NCBI RefSeq assembly: GCF_000424145.1
Contig: NZ_AUJI01000029.1
Location: 22,606-86,605, forward strand
DNA from: Butyrivibrio sp. AC2005
Lineage (GTDB): Bacteria; Bacillota; Clostridia; Lachnospirales; Lachnospiraceae
Direction: 5' to 3'
Length of the DNA: 64,000 nt
Made by a program: the position numbers and the translations under genes
The notes under the pieces: generated by a model
What the model saw: the letters and a program-made list of their open reading frames with translations, nothing else
Databases searched by the model: none
Told to the model about the DNA's origin: nothing
Part shown: positions 60,413 to 64,000 of the stretch, piece by piece
How positions within the stretch are numbered: position 1 is the stretch's first letter
How the letters are laid out: each line of letters opens with the position of its first letter

Positions 60413-60648
60413 TGCACTATACAAAAATCGGATCATGCAGATATGTGCGCTTTTTCGACAATGTCACTACTAAAGATGCGCAAACTTAATAGAGGTTTCG
60501 CGACTTCGCTGAAAAAGTTAACGAGACCCTTTTGTATCACGAATGTATGTAATTACGACTATTTAGTGTTGATATTTAAAAGATGCAGATTTTTTCATGG
60601 TCTGCGACATATATTTTCCATTACGCTGTTCCTTGGCAGCCATATTAC

Positions 60649-61113
60649 TTAGATCAGACCGAAAGGATTCTCATCATCAGGATCAAAGGGAAGCCAGTCG
60701 GATGATTCTTCAGGAATTTCATCCGGTTTATCCTCATCAGTCCATCCCATGAATTCCTTTAGATAGGCTATTTTCTGGGTCTTATTCATTCCCTTCATGT
60801 CCTGTTCCAGCTCCTTGTCCATGCGGTAAACAGTAAGGAAATCATAGGGTTCCGACCCTGTCATACAGAGATATTTAGAGCCGGGATTCTCATAAGGGCT
60901 GTGACCATCCATTACCCATCTGCGGACAGCCCGCTTTTCGTAAGGAGTCATCTGAACCTCTTCTTCAAACCGTTCCAGATCCATCGCATTAGAGTAGGCG
61001 ATATCAGCTTCTGTGAACTTATATCCTTCAGGATTCTTTTCGAATGCATCCCAGTCAAAGTGATAATCTTTGGGATATAGGTCATGTATATCAAACTTTT
61101 TTCTTTTTGGCAT
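60649..61113 (-). CDS. Hypothetical protein, 154 aa
   Basis: TAGGAGGAA precedes the reverse-strand ATG at 61113. The product is very acidic at the C-terminus and begins MPKRKKFDIHDLYPKDYHFD. Its middle contains MTPYEKRAVRRWVMDGHSPY. It is soluble with no known domain. The composition, a basic start and acidic tail with many Trp/Tyr/Pro, is like small phage or plasmid proteins. Confidence 0.6.
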   Translation of the reverse strand: MPKRKKFDIHDLYPKDYHFDWDAFEKNPEGYKFTEADIAYSNAMDLERFEEEVQMTPYEKRAVRRWVMDGHSPYENPGSKYLCMTGSEPYDFLTVYRMDKELEQDMKGMNKTQKIAYLKEFMGWTDEDKPDEIPEESSDWLPFDPDDENPFGLI

Positions 61114-61307
61114 AAAACAATTCCTCCTATGTTAAGAGAAGGTGGTAATGCCAATAATTATGAAAAAAAGGAACCTAAATACGTTATAATTGTATAAGAG
61201 TGTAAAGAACGAATATTTACAGCCTGAATCTGGGTTAATCCACTTTCTTATGTTTGCAAGTATTGGCTTAAATTTATGGAAGAAAAGGGCAACGAGGAGA
61301 AACAAAA

Positions 61308-61694
61308 ATGCATTTGCTAAGTATATCAGACGCAAACGGATGGACACAGTCTAATTGGGAGCTGACATACAGGGTGACCTGGGAGCAGCTTACAAAAAGT
61401 GTAGCCTTCGCATCGGAGTTTTATGATCAATTTGAAGTACTTGTTGATGATAAACCAGTTACAGTAACAAAAAAAGAGGATATAGAAGTACTTCCCGAAG
61501 CAGGATCCATCTGCTTTAGAGGTTTGTCAAAGATATTGAATGTACCGGTAATGATCACTTTATATAATCAGACGAGTGCAGTTGTTGCTACAGTAGCACA
61601 GGCAACAGATGAATTTAAGACTGTTGCATATGTCAATTTCAATCACTCCATGTGTCAGTATATGGATAGCCTGGAGCTTGCAATGCATAGATGA
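61308..61694 (+). CDS. Hypothetical protein, 128 aa
   Basis: GAGGAGAAA precedes the ATG. The product is a soluble alpha/beta protein (LTYRVTWEQLTKSVAFASEF; EVLPEAGSICFRGLSKILNV). No family is recognised. The gene is divergent from the 154-residue gene and lies 43 bases before the CmpB-type membrane protein gene. Confidence 0.55.
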   Translation: MHLLSISDANGWTQSNWELTYRVTWEQLTKSVAFASEFYDQFEVLVDDKPVTVTKKEDIEVLPEAGSICFRGLSKILNVPVMITLYNQTSAVVATVAQATDEFKTVAYVNFNHSMCQYMDSLELAMHR

Positions 61695-61737
61695 AAAGCA
61701 AGTTTTCGGAACAATTGAGTGAGGATGGAGAGACCAT

Positions 61738-62628
61738 ATGCTAATATCCTGGTATTTTGTTGAATTCATTTTCTATAGTTTTCTTGGATGGATCTGGGAA
61801 TCCATATATTGTACTGCCAAAGAAAAGAAGTGGGCAGACAGGGGATTTCTGTTTGGCCCGGTATGCCCTATATATGGGAGCTGCGTTGTCATAGCATCTA
61901 TAGTGTTTACCCTGATACCTGGGCTGTCTGATCCTTCATTTCCCGTATGGGCAGTATTTATCGTATGCTATATTGGCAGTGCAGTCGCGGAGTTTGGAAC
62001 ATCGTGGGTGCTTGAGAAAAGATTCCACGCAAGATGGTGGGATTACAGCAAAATGCCCCTAAACATTCAGGGCAGGATATGCGTACCGGTCAGCATAGCC
62101 TTTGGGCTTGCGGGAATTCTTGTGGTAAAGTTCCTGATTCCGTCCATAAACGGGCTTCATGAGATTGTAAATCCTGTGATCTATGAAATATTTGCAATTC
62201 TGCTGGCTATGCTTTTCGGGGCAGATTTTGCCCTTACGGAGGCAAGTCTTTCCGCCCTTCTTAAAGATGTTGAATCCATGCATGAGGAGTTTAATGTACA
62301 GGCACAGCAGAATTATGAGAAGATAACTGCAGCCCAGAGTGCCGTGAGCGAGAAAATACGTGCAGAAGTGACCTCCATAGAAACAAAGATGAATTTGGAA
62401 AAAGAGACAATGGAGGCACGGATCCTTGCTACCAGGAACAGGATTTCTGAGATGCATGCCGGCGGACTTTCTTTTAATCAGAAGCGAATTCTTGCAAGTA
62501 TAGAAAAGTTTACTTCTGAGAAGAATAAGACATTAAAACAGAATGCCGACAAGCTGGCGCTAATAGCAAGCCTCAGAGAAACACTTGGAAACAGGGGACA
62601 GAAAAAGGACAATATTGAAGGTCTTTAA
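61738..62628 (+). CDS. CmpB-type membrane protein (putative ABC-transporter type IV family)
   Basis: The 296-residue product has five or so hydrophobic segments in its first 165 residues. Its signatures are typical of the PF06541-like family: SFLGWIWESIYCTAKEKKWA, GFLFGPVCPIYGSCVV and WWDYSKMPLNIQGRICVPVS. A long charged coiled-coil tail follows (about residues 185-285). The family is annotated as an ABC-type permease but its true substrate is unknown. The 3' end overlaps a possible TTG start of the HNH gene. Confidence 0.85.
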   Translation: MLISWYFVEFIFYSFLGWIWESIYCTAKEKKWADRGFLFGPVCPIYGSCVVIASIVFTLIPGLSDPSFPVWAVFIVCYIGSAVAEFGTSWVLEKRFHARWWDYSKMPLNIQGRICVPVSIAFGLAGILVVKFLIPSINGLHEIVNPVIYEIFAILLAMLFGADFALTEASLSALLKDVESMHEEFNVQAQQNYEKITAAQSAVSEKIRAEVTSIETKMNLEKETMEARILATRNRISEMHAGGLSFNQKRILASIEKFTSEKNKTLKQNADKLALIASLRETLGNRGQKKDNIEGL

Positions 62629-63460
62629 CAGATTAAAAGAAGAATGCCTTAGAGAAATATATATCAGCTTTAGAGAAAGAAATGCATATAATTTCTTATG
62701 TCTTTATATCGAAAAAGTATTACGAGATAGTGGAGTTTATCACCTGTTTGAATACTTTTTCAGACTTCAAGATAAGAATAGTTTCAAGGATTTAAAAGAC
62801 GGATATACTAAGTTTATTATTCACAATACTCCAATTAACGGGGCAACTGAGTGCGGAAGAATTTTTACAAAAGTATTAAACCCTCTTGCTTGTAAATACA
62901 AGAAATGTGGCACAGAAAGAGGGCGTATTTCTAAGGATATCATTACTCAGGATATGCTGATGTATAACCAAAGAAATTGGCGTGATATTTTGTCGGAAAA
63001 GCCAAAGGAAATGACAAGAGTTGATTATGAAATCACATCACCTAAGCCCGCAGATGATTACATGACAACATATAGAATTAATCGTGCGAAACGAAATCTG
63101 AGAAAGTTTAATGATTTATATCGTTCAGGAAAAACAGAGGTTTATGACGAAAGACATATTAATGATTTAGCAACGCAGATTCATCATATATTTCCTGCAA
63201 GTGAGTTTCCGGATATTGCAGATTTTTTGGAAAACTTAATTGCATTAACACCAACACAGCATTTTAGTTATGCACACCCTAATAACAATACCCAGTATAT
63301 TGATAAACAATATCAGTATTTATGTCTTATTGCCAAAACAGGTTCTATAAGAGAAAATATATTGGGAAGTGATGATATCCCGAGAATATACGATTTTACA
63401 CTTTACTTGATGATGCTTAGTATAGGTCTTAATACAGAGGAATTCTATGAGAGTGTGTGA
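62585..63460 (+). CDS. HNH-type restriction endonuclease-like protein, probably 5'-truncated
   Basis: The only upstream starts are TTG 62585 or TTG 62615, both inside the membrane-protein gene, so the N-terminus is probably missing or fused. The ~281-291-residue product has a C-terminal HNH-like nuclease region: ATQIHHIFPASEFPDIADFL followed by ENLIALTPTQHFSYAHP. This pattern is typical of HNH type II restriction enzymes. A CKYKKCGTERG segment could bind zinc. No methyltransferase lies alongside. It is AT-richer than the gene it overlaps, which supports transfer. Confidence 0.7.
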   Translation: METGDRKRTILKVFNRLKEECLREIYISFRERNAYNFLCLYIEKVLRDSGVYHLFEYFFRLQDKNSFKDLKDGYTKFIIHNTPINGATECGRIFTKVLNPLACKYKKCGTERGRISKDIITQDMLMYNQRNWRDILSEKPKEMTRVDYEITSPKPADDYMTTYRINRAKRNLRKFNDLYRSGKTEVYDERHINDLATQIHHIFPASEFPDIADFLENLIALTPTQHFSYAHPNNNTQYIDKQYQYLCLIAKTGSIRENILGSDDIPRIYDFTLYLMMLSIGLNTEEFYESV

Positions 63461-63495
63461 AAGTTTTTCTGTAAATGAGATATCCTAAGATAATT

Positions 63496-63537
63496 ACGAG
63501 CTGAATGGTGGTTAAATATCCATTGTTCAGCTCGTTT
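63496..63537 (+). terminator. Intrinsic terminator after the HNH gene
   Basis: Stem ACGAGCTGAA / TTCAGCTCGT with an inner TGG...CCA pair, then a T-run. Confidence 0.85.
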
Positions 63538-63643
63538 TGACTATATATAATTCCGTGAATTTCGTCAAGCGTTATGTTAGAATGAATGCATATTATATTC
63601 CAGTTTTATAGACGATGACAAATCGGGATTAGTGGAGTAGAAC

Positions 63644-64000
63644 ATGGATAAAAAAAGGGCTTTGTCTGGCGCCATAATATTTATAACCCTGATGGGAATC
63701 GTAAGTCTGTTTTCGGACATGACTCATGAAGGCGCCAGAAGCATATTGGGCGAATATCTGAACCTCGCAGGGGCATCCGCTGCAACCATCGGATTTGTGT
63801 CCGGTATAGGAGAATTGTGCGGGTATTCACTAAGGCTCATATCCGGATTTATAGCAGATAAAACGAAGAAATACTGGACATTTGTTATCACAGGCTATGT
63901 AATACAGGCTCTGGCGATTCCTGCACTGGCACTCGTACCTGAACATGGCTGGATTTGGGCCTGCGGTCTTGTGATCCTGGAGCGTATCGGAAAAGCGATA
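63644..64000 (+). CDS. MFS transporter, N-terminal part
   Basis: GTGGAG precedes the ATG at 63644, and the gene runs off the window. The visible 119 residues have MFS features: MDKKRALSGAIIFITLMGIV, SLFSDMTHEGARSILGEYLN, and the loop-2/3 motif SLRLISGFIADKTKKYWTFV, equivalent to the GxLaDrxGrk signature. It is a cytoplasmic-membrane transporter; the substrate cannot be told. Confidence 0.88.
   Translation, partial: MDKKRALSGAIIFITLMGIVSLFSDMTHEGARSILGEYLNLAGASAATIGFVSGIGELCGYSLRLISGFIADKTKKYWTFVITGYVIQALAIPALALVPEHGWIWACGLVILERIGKAI

Larger units (their letters stand above)
59719..60648. other. Repeat-rich intergenic region
   Basis: A perfect hairpin GCCAAAT/ATTTGGC lies near 59851-59868. 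A 66-codon frame (59899-60099) has no ribosome binding site and is doubtful. The reverse strand of 59718-59850 reads as a short coding-like remnant. Inverted repeats at 60167-60274, a terminator at 60361-60412 and a repeated TTAACGAGACC (60356-60366, 60518-60528) fill the rest. No intact gene is supported. Confidence 0.5.

Noticed and set aside
1..64000. rRNA or tRNA genes
   Set aside because: No tRNA cloverleaf or rRNA segment was recognised by eye; a dedicated tRNA search would be needed to exclude a divergent one.

Overview
The window looks like a low-GC Firmicute of the Lachnospiraceae type (Butyrivibrio/Pseudobutyrivibrio-like). The reasons are strong AGGAGG ribosome binding sites, AT-rich promoters, BspA-type leucine-rich-repeat surface proteins, families such as DUF5688 and DUF6465, and phage fragments of the clostridial HNH/DUF1492 type. 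This assignment is inference; no rRNA or tRNA gene was found to anchor it.

Layout. (1) 1-8.3 kb: the end of an ECF-type sigma factor, its overlapping membrane partner (putative anti-sigma), an M23 peptidase with Ig-like and LRR repeats, two zinc-ribbon membrane proteins, a secreted protein and a heavily broken lipoprotein gene. (2) 8.3-43.2 kb: an accessory block that reads like part of a megaplasmid, chromid or large integrated element. It holds a MoxR-type AAA ATPase and a VWA protein with an HExxH motif, RecG-like and RecD2-like helicases, a complete type I restriction-modification system, HU, topoisomerase III, an FtsH-like AAA ATPase, many small membrane proteins and a DUF5688 protein. 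No relaxase, conjugation apparatus or replication initiator is visible. (3) 43.3-53.7 kb: a MATE transporter, two copies of a small gene cassette (one split by a TnpB-only IS200/IS605-type insertion), a truncated flavodoxin joined to a phage fragment, a transglutaminase/LRR protein lying between two phage genes, and several tiny genes. (4) 54.2-64 kb: esterase, lipoproteins (one with a C-type lectin-like domain), repeat-rich intergenic DNA, a CmpB-type membrane protein, an HNH nuclease that may be truncated, and the start of an MFS transporter.

The strongest system-level signal is a family of five related 5' leaders, upstream of genes at 8581, 11492, 31503, 35858 and 42201. Each has a TTTACA/TTGACA promoter (17-bp spacer to a TATAAT-like box in four of the five), a TGTAG-type element, one or two intrinsic-terminator hairpins inside the leader, and a CYTAAATCA box before the ribosome binding site. 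The last box also precedes the gene at 36145. The shared design implies a dispersed regulon controlled by terminator readthrough, perhaps by an element-encoded antiterminator.

Other notable items are a ~325-nt gene-free segment with at least six helices (27765-28092); an IS insertion whose in-silico removal restores a reading frame colinear with an intact paralogue; tandem palindromic operators before the RecG/RecD2 pair; helically phased TTACAGT repeats before a phage HNH gene; and a cluster of inverted repeats near 60.2 kb.
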